Below are positions 1-5,074 of a DNA stretch of 5,074 bases, in pieces; position 1 is the stretch's first letter, and each line of letters opens with the position of its first letter. A program made the translations under genes and the position numbers. The DNA lies in assembly GCA_023439425.1 (NCBI GenBank), contig JAEXNZ010000162.1:1-5074 (forward strand). The letters are read 5' to 3'. The DNA comes from Pseudomonadota bacterium (GTDB lineage Bacteria > Pseudomonadota > Gammaproteobacteria > Xanthomonadales > Xanthomonadaceae). The notes beneath the pieces are model-generated. The model was not told where the DNA came from, searched no databases, and was given only the letters and a program-made list of their open reading frames with translations.

Positions 1-2
1 AT

Positions 3-35
3 GTAGGCTACTCCACGGCATCCATGCCGTGGAGT
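3..35. repeat. Intergenic hairpin preceded by GTAG (possible SMAG/REP-like unit)
   Basis: A GTAG tetranucleotide at 3-6 is followed by a perfect 12-bp inverted repeat: ACTCCACGGCAT at 10-21 and ATGCCGTGGAGT at 24-35, separated by only two bases (a realistic fold opens to a larger loop). A CTAC, the inverse of GTAG, lies at 49-52, so the block may be a bounded repeat of about 50 bases. Elements that start with GTAG and fold into a hairpin are the known SMAG class of Stenotrophomonas, but this one has three extra bases between GTAG and the stem, so membership is uncertain. There is no T-run on either side, so a classical intrinsic terminator is not supported. Confidence 0.5.
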
Positions 36-42
36 GTCCCTC

Positions 43-68
43 CGGGGGCTACCCGTCGCCCGCCCCCG
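43..68. repeat. GC-only inverted repeat, 7-bp arms
   Basis: CGGGGGC at 43-49 pairs perfectly with GCCCCCG at 62-68 around a 12-base loop. It lies between two stronger hairpins in the 3' flank of the copper receptor gene. In DNA this GC-rich such a stem can arise by chance; it may simply add to RNA structure downstream of the receptor gene. No T-run follows it. Confidence 0.3.
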
Positions 69-92
69 ATGGTTCATCGCTCGCGGCCGGCC

Positions 93-115
93 GTAGAGCC
101 ACGCCCTGCGTGGCT
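93..115 (+). repeat. SMAG-like REP element (single unit)
   Basis: GTAG at 93-96 is followed directly by a perfect 8-bp stem, AGCCACGC (97-104) and GCGTGGCT (108-115), with loop CCT. The 23-base length, terminal GTAG and immediate palindrome match the published description of SMAG elements (22-25 bases, GTAG at one end). The unit lies 27 bases beyond the stop codon of the copper receptor gene, the usual intergenic placement of REP sequences. On the receptor transcript it would form a stable 3' hairpin that could protect the message from 3' decay; that role is inferred from REPs in general. Confidence 0.75.
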
Positions 116-141
116 TCGCGGTGCCCGGTTCGTTCGATCTC

Positions 142-2202
142 TCAGTACCGGTAATTCATCTTCAACCACGCCGTCCGCCCCGGCTCGTTGATCCGCACCG
201 GATCCGCCGGGAACCCGAAGTCCGCACTCCCGGCCAGATTCAGATGCTCGCTGTAAGCGCGGTCAAACACATTGTCGACACCGGCGCTGACCGAAAGGCT
301 ATCGCTGAACCGGTACGCCGCATTCAACGCCAACGTCGCAAACCCGGCACTCGGCCCCAGATCCTGCGCCACGACATTGCCCTGCCCCGTTGCTACGCGA
401 TGCTGATGCGCCACCGCGCGAAGCAACGCCCCGGCACTCCAGCGCGCGCCTTCCCAGTTGGCGGTGAGCCGTGCTTCCATCGGCGGCATCTGCGGCAATG
501 CGGTGCCATCGCTGCGGTCCTCACCCCAGGCGTAAGCCAGGGTGCTGCCCAGTTTCCAGCCCTGCCCGACCTGCACTTCGGCACCAGCTTCGGCACCGGC
601 GATGCGGGCGTCGATGTTGCTGGCCTGGCTGCTGCTGCCCATCATGCCGCCAGCGTGATAGGTGAACAGGATGTAGTCCTGGATGCGGCCGGCATAGGCG
701 GAGACCCAGGCGTTGAGACGGTCCGTTCGGTACTGCAGGCCGAGGTCGAGCTGGGTAGTCTTTTCCGGCTGGATGCTGCTGAACGCGTTGATGCTGCCAT
801 CGGGGCCGCTGTCGGGCGAGAACAGCTCCCAGTAATCGGGCATGCGTTCGCTGTGGCCAACGCCAGCATACGCGGTGAGTGCGCTGCTGAGATCGCGCTC
901 CCAGCGGAAGAAGCCGCTGCCGAGATCTTCACGACGGGTCTGGCCAAGCGTGGGATTGGGCATGCCCATCATGCCGCCGCTGGCGCGCTCATCGGTGACC
1001 TCGGCGCGGTCGATGCGCAGGCCGCTGACCCAGCGCTGGGCAGTGCCTTCGCCGAGGGTGATTTCACTGAAGACACCGCGTTGTTCAAAGCGGCCGTCGA
1101 CGCTCCACGGCTGCTGGCGGTAGGTGTTGCGACCCATGCCGCTGCGGCTGCGGTGACGGCTGTCCTGGGCATCGAAACCGGCCACCACGGCGACGTTCTG
1201 CCAGCGCCATTCGGCGGCGACGCGGCCGCCGGTAGTGCGGCGATCGACATTTGCCGCCATTGGCATCGGCATGCTGCTGGCCATGTTCGGCTCACGCAGG
1301 GTGTAGTTGTCCATCAGGTGATCGGCGTCGTTGTAGTAGACGTTGGCCAGCACCTTGTCCCACGCACCCGGCAGGTTGTCCTTTTCGAAACGGGCGGCGT
1401 AGCTGGTGCGCTTGAAGGCCGCACCGTCCATGCCGCGTCCGGCATAGCGGGCGATGGCGTCGCCGGTGCCGGCGGAAAGTTCCAGCACGGTGTCGGCATC
1501 GGGGGTCCAGCCGATGGCGACGTCGCTGTTCCATTTGCGCCATTTCGAGGGGACGACATCGCCGTTGCCGTCTTTGTAGTCATCGGCTTCGGAACGGTTG
1601 CCGTTGACCCGCACGTAGCCCTGCGAAGCGCCGGCGGTGAGGTCGAGGACCTGGTCGTTGCGGTTGCGCGAGCCGATCAGGGCACTGGCGTCGAGGTCGA
1701 TGCCGGGGGCGTCGAAGCGCGGGGTGTCGCGCTCGAAACGCACGGTGCCGGCGGAGGCACCGGCGCCCCAGCGGACGCTCTGCGGCCCCTTGATGATGGT
1801 GAGGCGGTCGAAGGTTTCCGGGGCGATGTAGGACAGCGGATTGTCCATGCGCGAGGGGCAGGCACCGATCAGGTTGCCTTCATTGCTGACGATGTTCAGG
1901 CGCGAACCGAACATGCCGCGCAGCACCGGGTCGCCATTGGTGCCGCCGTTGCGGATGGCGGAGAAGCCGGGAACGGTCTTGAGGTAGTCGGCCCCATCAC
2001 TGGCCGGCACCGGTTGGCGCGGCAGGCGTGGGTCCGTGACCCACTGCAGCGGTGACGACGGCGCGGCGGCGGTGACCACCAGGGTATCGAGGGTGCGGGC
2101 GTCGTCGCGATCGGCAGCGTGCAGCGAGGGGGCGATCAATGCCAGGGGCAGGCAGACGGACAGGCGCGTCAATGCGCCCGGGTTACGGGAAGCAAACGTC
2201 AT
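142..2202 (-). CDS. TonB-dependent copper receptor, OprC/NosA family
   Basis: A 686-residue outer-membrane receptor predicted to take up copper using TonB energy. Residues 1-29 look like a Sec signal peptide (hydrophobic core, LHA before the likely cut). A TonB-box-like DTLVVTA sits at 39-45, the plug spans about 50-160 (VLRGMFGSRLNI, IIKGPQSVRWG), and the beta-barrel fills the rest, ending in the C-terminal pattern DNVFDRAYSEHLN and a final NYRY with terminal aromatic. The family hallmark GACPSRMDNPLSYIAPE is at 113-129. It supplies C115 and M119 (CxxxM), and H295/M297 supply HxM; this combination is the copper site described for Pseudomonas OprC. Extra Met clusters occur at 307-315, 411-414 and 520-521. 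The ATG at 2200-2202 has a good GGAG seven bases upstream. The gene looks intact. It follows the DUF2946 gene by 76 bases on the same strand, so co-transcription is likely. Confidence 0.93.
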   Translation of the reverse strand: MTFASRNPGALTRLSVCLPLALIAPSLHAADRDDARTLDTLVVTAAAPSSPLQWVTDPRLPRQPVPASDGADYLKTVPGFSAIRNGGTNGDPVLRGMFGSRLNIVSNEGNLIGACPSRMDNPLSYIAPETFDRLTIIKGPQSVRWGAGASAGTVRFERDTPRFDAPGIDLDASALIGSRNRNDQVLDLTAGASQGYVRVNGNRSEADDYKDGNGDVVPSKWRKWNSDVAIGWTPDADTVLELSAGTGDAIARYAGRGMDGAAFKRTSYAARFEKDNLPGAWDKVLANVYYNDADHLMDNYTLREPNMASSMPMPMAANVDRRTTGGRVAAEWRWQNVAVVAGFDAQDSRHRSRSGMGRNTYRQQPWSVDGRFEQRGVFSEITLGEGTAQRWVSGLRIDRAEVTDERASGGMMGMPNPTLGQTRREDLGSGFFRWERDLSSALTAYAGVGHSERMPDYWELFSPDSGPDGSINAFSSIQPEKTTQLDLGLQYRTDRLNAWVSAYAGRIQDYILFTYHAGGMMGSSSQASNIDARIAGAEAGAEVQVGQGWKLGSTLAYAWGEDRSDGTALPQMPPMEARLTANWEGARWSAGALLRAVAHQHRVATGQGNVVAQDLGPSAGFATLALNAAYRFSDSLSVSAGVDNVFDRAYSEHLNLAGSADFGFPADPVRINEPGRTAWLKMNYRY

Positions 2203-2278
2203 GTTGGAACTCCAGGAACACGCGGAGGTGCACGCCGCCGGTGTGGCAGCGCGCAGCAGAGCAATCAGTGGGCGGTGT

Positions 2279-2749
2279 TCAGGCGTTCAGTGGAGGGCCG
2301 CGAGGGGCGTGGGCGGGCCAGCGCAAGCTGCGCGGTGCCAGGACGGTGCGTAGCACCGGGGGGGCGATGCGCGGCAAGGCCGGCAGCAGCACCAGGATGA
2401 CCGCCAGCCACGGCATCAGCCGTGACGCCATCATGCAGTATTCGCAGGCCTCACCATGCCCGGCGTGGGGGTCCAGCGGTGGCGCGGGTTCGGCCGGCAT
2501 CGCGTGATGCGCGTGATCCGGCATGGCATGCGATGCACCGTGATGCATTGCCGCGTGGTCGTGCATCGGGGGCGGTGAATCGGCGTCGGGCAAGGCAGGC
2601 ATGACATGCGCCATGCCGCCGGGCATCAGCATCACCGGGTCACCGTGCGCCTGCTGCCAGCGGCTCAGCAGCGGAGCCAGCGCCATCAGCAGCGTCGCCA
2701 CAAAGGCGAGCTGGAGCAGGAAGGCATAGGGACGGCGACGGCGGTTCAC
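2279..2749 (-). CDS. DUF2946-type His/Met-rich membrane protein
   Basis: A 156-residue protein resembling the DUF2946 family, often found beside copper receptors; its molecular role is unknown. It starts with Arg residues (NRRRRP) followed by a hydrophobic segment at about 8-28, either a signal anchor or an uncleaved signal peptide. Residues 35-98 are packed with 12 His and 8 Met (for example MHDHAAMHH), a plausible copper-binding stretch on the periplasmic side. A CEYC pair (C102, C105) follows, then a second hydrophobic segment at about 112-126 and a C-terminal WPAHAPRGPPL typical of the family. The chosen GTG start (2747-2749) sits just before the first hydrophobic segment. A TTG at 2851 would extend the protein by 34 residues of unconvincing composition and lies inside a strong hairpin. 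No Shine-Dalgarno precedes the GTG. Copper handling is inferred from composition and from the receptor gene downstream. Confidence 0.8.
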   Translation of the reverse strand: MNRRRRPYAFLLQLAFVATLLMALAPLLSRWQQAHGDPVMLMPGGMAHVMPALPDADSPPPMHDHAAMHHGASHAMPDHAHHAMPAEPAPPLDPHAGHGEACEYCMMASRLMPWLAVILVLLPALPRIAPPVLRTVLAPRSLRWPAHAPRGPPLNA

Positions 2750-2755
2750 CGGGGA

Positions 2756-2761
2756 ATTGTA
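2756..2761 (-). promoter_or_regulatory. Candidate -10 box (TACAAT) directly upstream of the DUF2946 GTG
   Basis: On the minus strand TACAAT (five of six matches to TATAAT) ends six bases before the GTG start of the DUF2946 gene. Transcription normally begins six to eight bases after the -10 box, which would place the first base at or next to the start codon and give a leaderless message. This fits the absence of any Shine-Dalgarno. No convincing -35 box is visible at 16-18 bases, so the promoter, if real, may need an activator. A chance match cannot be excluded. Confidence 0.3.
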
Positions 2762-2788
2762 GCGACCGCGATGCGGCCGAACGCCGCG

Positions 2789-2805
2789 TGCGACCAAGCG
2801 TCGCA
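2789..2805. promoter_or_regulatory. Perfect 6-bp dyad upstream of the DUF2946 gene
   Basis: TGCGAC (2789-2794) and GTCGCA (2800-2805) form a perfect inverted repeat around a five-base centre. It lies about 28-44 bases upstream of the candidate -10 box, where an activator could bind, or it may be a stem in the RNA after cysB. It does not resemble the CueR or CopY operators I know. In GC-rich DNA a 6-bp dyad is weak evidence. Confidence 0.2.
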
Positions 2806-2847
2806 GGGCCGGGCAACGGCACGTTGGGGCCCGGACCGGTTGCGCGG

Positions 2848-2883
2848 GCAAACCATCGCCGTCGCTAGACGGTGATGGTTTGC
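2848..2883. repeat. 16-bp near-perfect inverted repeat over the cysB stop codon
   Basis: The arms GCAAACCATCGCCGTC (2848-2863) and GACGGTGATGGTTTGC (2868-2883) pair at 15 of 16 positions around a four-base loop. On the cysB-sense strand the loop reads TAGC, so the cysB TAG stop fills the first three loop bases and the upstream arm encodes the last five residues (QTITV). Such a stem at the gene end suggests transcription termination or 3' protection, but no T-run follows on either strand, so it is not a canonical intrinsic terminator. In the cysB-sense RNA the mismatch is A opposite C; in the other strand it is a tolerable G-U. Confidence 0.75.
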
Positions 2884-3848
2884 GTCAGCTCTTCCCACGT
2901 AGGCGGCACCGGCCAGTTCGCCTCCTGGTTCCCATCAATCACCCGGCGCAGGTCACGCGTGTCAATCTGCGGGGCCAGCACGTGCACCAGCTCCAGCGCG
3001 TAATCACGCAGCACACGGTCGCGCGGCAGCACCGCCCAGGCAATGCATTCATCAATCGGAGCCGGAGCCGGCCACGCGCGCAGGTCTTCATCGCTGGCAT
3101 TGACCGCCATTTCCGCCAGCAGGCCCACACCCAGACCGGTGCGCACGTAGGTTTTGATCAGGTCAGCATCCAGCGCGGTCAACGCGATGTCCGGGGTCAG
3201 TCCCGAAGCCGCGAACGCGCGCTGCAGCGACGAACTGCCCCGCGTGGACGACTCGTAGCTGATCAGCGGCTGCCCGGCCAGCGCATTCAGATCCGGCGCG
3301 GCACCGGGGCGGTCCAGCGCATGCCCGCGCGGCACCAGCACCAGCCGCCGCCAGCGGTACAGCGGAATGGCCAGCCCGGCGGTGGGTTCGGCCCCGGCAG
3401 TGGAGATGATGGCGATATCGGCATCGCCCTGGCTGAGCAGATCCAGCGCGTCGCTCTCGGCGGCCTGCTGCAGGTGCACGCTGAGCTGCGGGTACGCCTG
3501 CTTGATCCGCGCCACCGCCGGCGGCAGTACGAAGCGGGCCTGGGTGTGGGTGGTGGTCAGGATCAGCTGGCCCTGGCTTTCGCGGCGCTGGTTGGCAGCA
3601 TAGGTGCGGATGTTGTTGGCTTCGGCCAGCACCGCGCGGGCGCGACCGATCACCTCCACCCCGGCCGGGGTCACGGCCTCCAGGCTGCGTCCTTTACGTA
3701 CGAACAACAGGAACCCCAGTTCGTCTTCCAGCTGCTTGAGCTGCTTGGACAGGCCCGGCTGGGTGGCATGCACCCGCGAGGCGGCCAGGGTGATGTTGAG
3801 CTCGGCGTCGGCGATGGCGACCAGGTAACGGAGTTGGGTCAGCGTCAT
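2865..3848 (-). CDS. cysB: CysB-type LysR family transcriptional regulator
   Basis: A 327-residue LysR regulator, close in length to E. coli CysB (324). The N-terminal winged helix-turn-helix covers about 1-60 (MTLTQLRYLVAIADAELN, then the recognition region ATQPGLSKQLKQLEDELG), followed by a linker helix and the periplasmic-binding-like effector domain from about 94. The CysB hallmark TTHTQAR is at 100-106, supplying T101, T103 and Q104, equivalent to the sulfate/N-acetylserine contacts T100, T102 and Q103 of enteric CysB. The later contact T149 appears as S150, and the T202 position falls on R204 (or T203 if the gap shifts), so ligand preference may differ. LIKTYVRTGLGVGLLAEMAV at 231-250 is also CysB-like. 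The ATG at 3846-3848 is the natural LysR start, though no clear Shine-Dalgarno precedes it. It is divergent from cysK, the usual LysR target layout; it probably activates cysteine genes under sulfur limitation and represses itself. Confidence 0.9.
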   Translation of the reverse strand: MTLTQLRYLVAIADAELNITLAASRVHATQPGLSKQLKQLEDELGFLLFVRKGRSLEAVTPAGVEVIGRARAVLAEANNIRTYAANQRRESQGQLILTTTHTQARFVLPPAVARIKQAYPQLSVHLQQAAESDALDLLSQGDADIAIISTAGAEPTAGLAIPLYRWRRLVLVPRGHALDRPGAAPDLNALAGQPLISYESSTRGSSSLQRAFAASGLTPDIALTALDADLIKTYVRTGLGVGLLAEMAVNASDEDLRAWPAPAPIDECIAWAVLPRDRVLRDYALELVHVLAPQIDTRDLRRVIDGNQEANWPVPPTWEELTQTITV

Positions 3849-3872
3849 GGGCGTGCCGCAGGCAGGGAAAGG

Positions 3873-3901
3873 GACGGCATGACTGTAAGACAGTTGCCGT
3901 C
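3873..3901. promoter_or_regulatory. Long dyad in the cysB leader
   Basis: GACGGCA (3873-3879) and ACTGT (3882-3886) pair perfectly with ACAGT (3890-3894) and TGCCGTC (3895-3901). This makes a 12-bp stem with a two-base bulge (TG, 3880-3881) and a three-base loop. It lies 24 bases upstream of the cysB start codon. If transcription starts just beyond it, as a TATAAG at 3912-3907 would suggest, it forms a hairpin at the very 5' end of the cysB message; otherwise it may be an operator for autoregulation. No T-run follows. Confidence 0.5.
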
Positions 3902-3906
3902 ACCAG

Positions 3907-3931
3907 CTTATAACCAAACGTTGTTTATGAA
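3907..3931. promoter_or_regulatory. Candidate CysB operator / divergent promoter core
   Basis: An AT-rich imperfect palindrome, ATAACCAAACGTTGTTTAT (3910-3928), is symmetric at most outer positions (ATAAnCAAnnnTTGnTTAT). It sits within a 40-base stretch from 3908 that is about 70 percent AT, in sharp contrast to its GC-rich surroundings. CysB and other LysR proteins bind AT-rich, partly symmetric sites upstream of the -35 region of their targets, and this block lies between cysB and cysK, about 92 bases before the cysK ATG. A minus-strand TATAAG at 3912-3907 could serve as the cysB -10 box, so the same block may carry the cysB promoter and allow autorepression. No strong -35/-10 pair for cysK could be picked by eye. 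Confidence 0.45.
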
Positions 3932-3962
3932 GGTAATCAGGTCATTTCGCGCGGTCATATGC

Positions 3963-3982
3963 CAGCGCTACGGTCAGCGCTG
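3963..3982. promoter_or_regulatory. 7-bp dyad in the cysK upstream region
   Basis: CAGCGCT (3963-3969) pairs with AGCGCTG (3976-3982) around a six-base loop, 37 bases before the cysK ATG. It would be a small hairpin in the cysK leader if transcription begins upstream of it. It does not hide the Shine-Dalgarno at 4009-4013. There is no T-run after it and no leader peptide with Cys codons was seen, so attenuation is not supported. Confidence 0.3.
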
Positions 3983-4019
3983 AGCCGCCCGGCCCCTTAC
4001 GTTTCCTGTGGAGCATCCC

Positions 4020-4979
4020 ATGGCCCTGTACAACTCGATCCTGGACACCGTTGGCAACACCCCGGTGGTGCGCCTGAACCGGATCGCCCCCGAGCACGTC
4101 ACCCTGTATGCCAAAGTCGAGTCGTTCAATCCCGGCGGATCGGTCAAGGACCGGCTGGCGCTGGCGATCATCCTGGATGCCGAAGCGCGCGGCCTGCTCA
4201 AGCCCGGCGACACCATCGTGGAAGCCACCTCCGGCAATACCGGCGTGGCGCTGGCAATGGTGGCCGCGGCACGCGGCTACAAGTTCGTTGCCACCATGGT
4301 GGAAACCTTCTCGATCGAGCGCCGCAAGCTGATGCGCGCCTACGGGGCCAAGGTGATCCTGACCCCAGCGGCCGAGCGCGGCTCAGGCATGGTGCGCCGG
4401 GCCAAGGAGCTCGCCGAGGAGCACGGCTGGTTCCTGGCCAGCCAGTTCACCAACCCGGCCAATCCGGCCTACCACCGCAACACGACCGCCGCGGAGATCC
4501 TGCGTGACTTCGCCGGCAAGCGCTTGGACTACTTCGTGACCGGCTGGGGTACCGGCGGCACCCTGACCGGCGTGGGCGAAGTGTTGAAGGTGGCTCGGCC
4601 GGAAACCCGGATCATCGCCACCGAGCCGGAAGGCGCAGCCCTGCTGGGCGGGGCCGAGTGGAAGCCGCACAAGATCCAGGGCTGGACCCCGGACTTCGTG
4701 CCGGACGTGCTGAATCGTGAAATCTACGATCAACTGCTGAACATCGATGATGCCCGTGCGATCGAGACCTCGCGCCGGTTGGCGGCAGAGGAAGGGATCT
4801 TTGTCGGCATTTCGGCCGGGGCCACGGTGGCCAGCGCGCTGGATGTGGCGGCGAAAGCTGAACCCGGGAGTGTGTTGCTGGCGATGTTGCCGGATACCGG
4901 AGAGCGGTACTTCTCCACGCCGCTGTTCGCGGATATCAATGAAGGCTCGGACGACGAGTGGCTGGCCGGAACCCCATGA
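4020..4979 (+). CDS. cysK: Cysteine synthase A (O-acetylserine sulfhydrylase)
   Basis: A 319-residue cytosolic PLP enzyme that makes L-cysteine from O-acetylserine and sulfide, the last step of sulfate assimilation. The PLP lysine is K43 in NPGGSVKDR (37-45), the substrate loop is TSGNTG (70-75), the phosphate-binding loop is GTGGT (177-181), GISAG is at 263-267 and PDTGERY at 291-297, all in the expected order and spacing. GTGGT and the PDTGERYFSTPLF ending favour CysK over CysM, which usually has a GTTGT-like loop. W176 before GTGGT replaces the usual Val and seems typical of xanthomonads. The ATG at 4020 is preferred because GGAG (4010-4013) lies six bases upstream; the in-frame GTG at 4008 overlaps that site and would add only four residues. 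The gene is divergent from cysB and is the likely main target of it. It is intact. Confidence 0.95.
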   Translation: MALYNSILDTVGNTPVVRLNRIAPEHVTLYAKVESFNPGGSVKDRLALAIILDAEARGLLKPGDTIVEATSGNTGVALAMVAAARGYKFVATMVETFSIERRKLMRAYGAKVILTPAAERGSGMVRRAKELAEEHGWFLASQFTNPANPAYHRNTTAAEILRDFAGKRLDYFVTGWGTGGTLTGVGEVLKVARPETRIIATEPEGAALLGGAEWKPHKIQGWTPDFVPDVLNREIYDQLLNIDDARAIETSRRLAAEEGIFVGISAGATVASALDVAAKAEPGSVLLAMLPDTGERYFSTPLFADINEGSDDEWLAGTP

Positions 4980-5011
4980 CCGGCGAATCGACCACCGCGT
5001 CCGGCGAATCG
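4980..5011 (+). repeat. 11-bp direct repeat after cysK
   Basis: CCGGCGAATCG occurs at 4980-4990 and again at 5001-5011, exactly 21 bases apart. The first copy begins right at the cysK stop codon and the second ends on the G of the GTAG that opens the next palindrome. It may be a small slippage duplication or a trace of repeat insertion. Function unknown. Confidence 0.5.
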
Positions 5012-5074
5012 TAGAGCGGGGCTTGCCCCGCTGGTCCGCCGGCCATGGAAGGCCGCGGGGCCAGCCCCGCGCTA
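5011..5074. repeat. Head-to-head pair of SMAG-like REP elements (second cut by window end)
   Basis: Unit one is GTAG (5011-5014) plus a perfect stem AGCGGGGC (5015-5022) and GCCCCGCT (5025-5032). Unit two is in reverse: GCGGGGC (5055-5061) and GCCCCGC (5064-5070), then GCTA at the window edge, which would read CTAC with one more C. Each unit is a hairpin by itself, and the two units are also inverted copies of each other, so the whole block could fold into one long stem. A smaller stem, CGGCC/GGCCG (5040-5044/5051-5055), sits in the spacer. Inverted REP pairs of this kind are common for SMAG elements. Placed 31 bases after the cysK stop, the block probably ends or stabilises the cysK message; it lacks a T-run. 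Confidence 0.75.

Noticed and set aside
1..141. Intrinsic terminator for the copper receptor gene
   Set aside because: Several hairpins are present but none is followed by a T-run on the minus strand, so only REP-like hairpins are claimed.
121..2055. A 644-codon open frame on the plus strand opposite the copper receptor gene
   Set aside because: It lies antisense to a gene with clear family motifs, its product is a low-complexity Ala/Gly/Val/His mix with no recognisable domain, and long antisense frames are common in GC-rich DNA.
2279..2851. A TTG start at 2851 giving a 190-residue DUF2946 protein
   Set aside because: The extra 34 residues look non-coding, TTG is rare, and the codon lies within the arm of the cysB-end stem; the GTG at 2749 puts the hydrophobic segment at the N-terminus as expected.
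2880..3983. A 367-codon open frame on the plus strand opposite cysB
   Set aside because: Its product is Arg/Gln-rich with no known motif and mirrors the codon bias of cysB on the other strand.
3959..4507. A 182-codon frame overlapping the first half of cysK
   Set aside because: It is a shifted reading of cysK, Pro/Arg/Gly-rich, with no motif.
4008..4979. A GTG start at 4008 for cysK
   Set aside because: The ATG at 4020 has GGAG at ideal spacing, and the GTG overlaps that ribosome site; the known xanthomonad form begins MALY.
1..5074. CRISPR array, tRNA, rRNA, insertion sequence or integrase
   Set aside because: No regularly spaced repeats, no cloverleaf with a TTC-containing T-arm, and no transposase or recombinase motifs were seen in any frame.

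Overview
This 5,074-base window is GC-rich chromosomal DNA, most likely from Stenotrophomonas or a close relative in the Xanthomonadaceae. Three things point there: strong GC bias in the coding frames; short intergenic palindromes that begin with GTAG, matching the SMAG (Stenotrophomonas maltophilia GTAG) class of REP elements; and a CysK whose wording (MALYNSILDTVGNTP, FVTGWGTGGTLTG, ending DDEWLAGTP) is typical of xanthomonads. No database search was run, so the genus is an inference.

Layout, left to right. Positions 1-141 hold no gene; they hold three hairpins, including one SMAG-like unit, lying beyond the 3' end of the first gene. Positions 142-2202 (minus) encode a TonB-dependent copper receptor of the OprC/NosA family with the full CxxxM + HxM copper-ligand signature. 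Positions 2279-2749 (minus) encode a small His/Met-rich membrane protein of the DUF2946 type. Positions 2865-3848 (minus) encode a CysB-type LysR regulator. A 171-base divergent spacer (3849-4019) is AT-rich in its middle and carries three dyads. Positions 4020-4979 (plus) encode cysteine synthase CysK. The right edge (4980-5074) has a short direct repeat followed by a head-to-head pair of SMAG-like hairpins, the second cut by the window end.

The window joins two functions. The cysB/cysK divergent pair is a sulfur-assimilation unit: the regulator probably senses the supply of sulfur precursors and acts on the shared spacer. Downstream of cysB on the same strand lie two copper-related genes, probably co-transcribed: an outer-membrane copper receptor and a periplasm-facing His/Met-rich protein. 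The genes themselves are ordinary families and intact. The most interesting material is non-coding: a 16-bp near-perfect stem with the cysB stop codon in its loop, a possible leaderless GTG start for the DUF2946 gene, a long dyad in the cysB leader, and an AT-rich palindrome that is the best candidate CysB operator. I did not find evidence of an undescribed multi-gene system.
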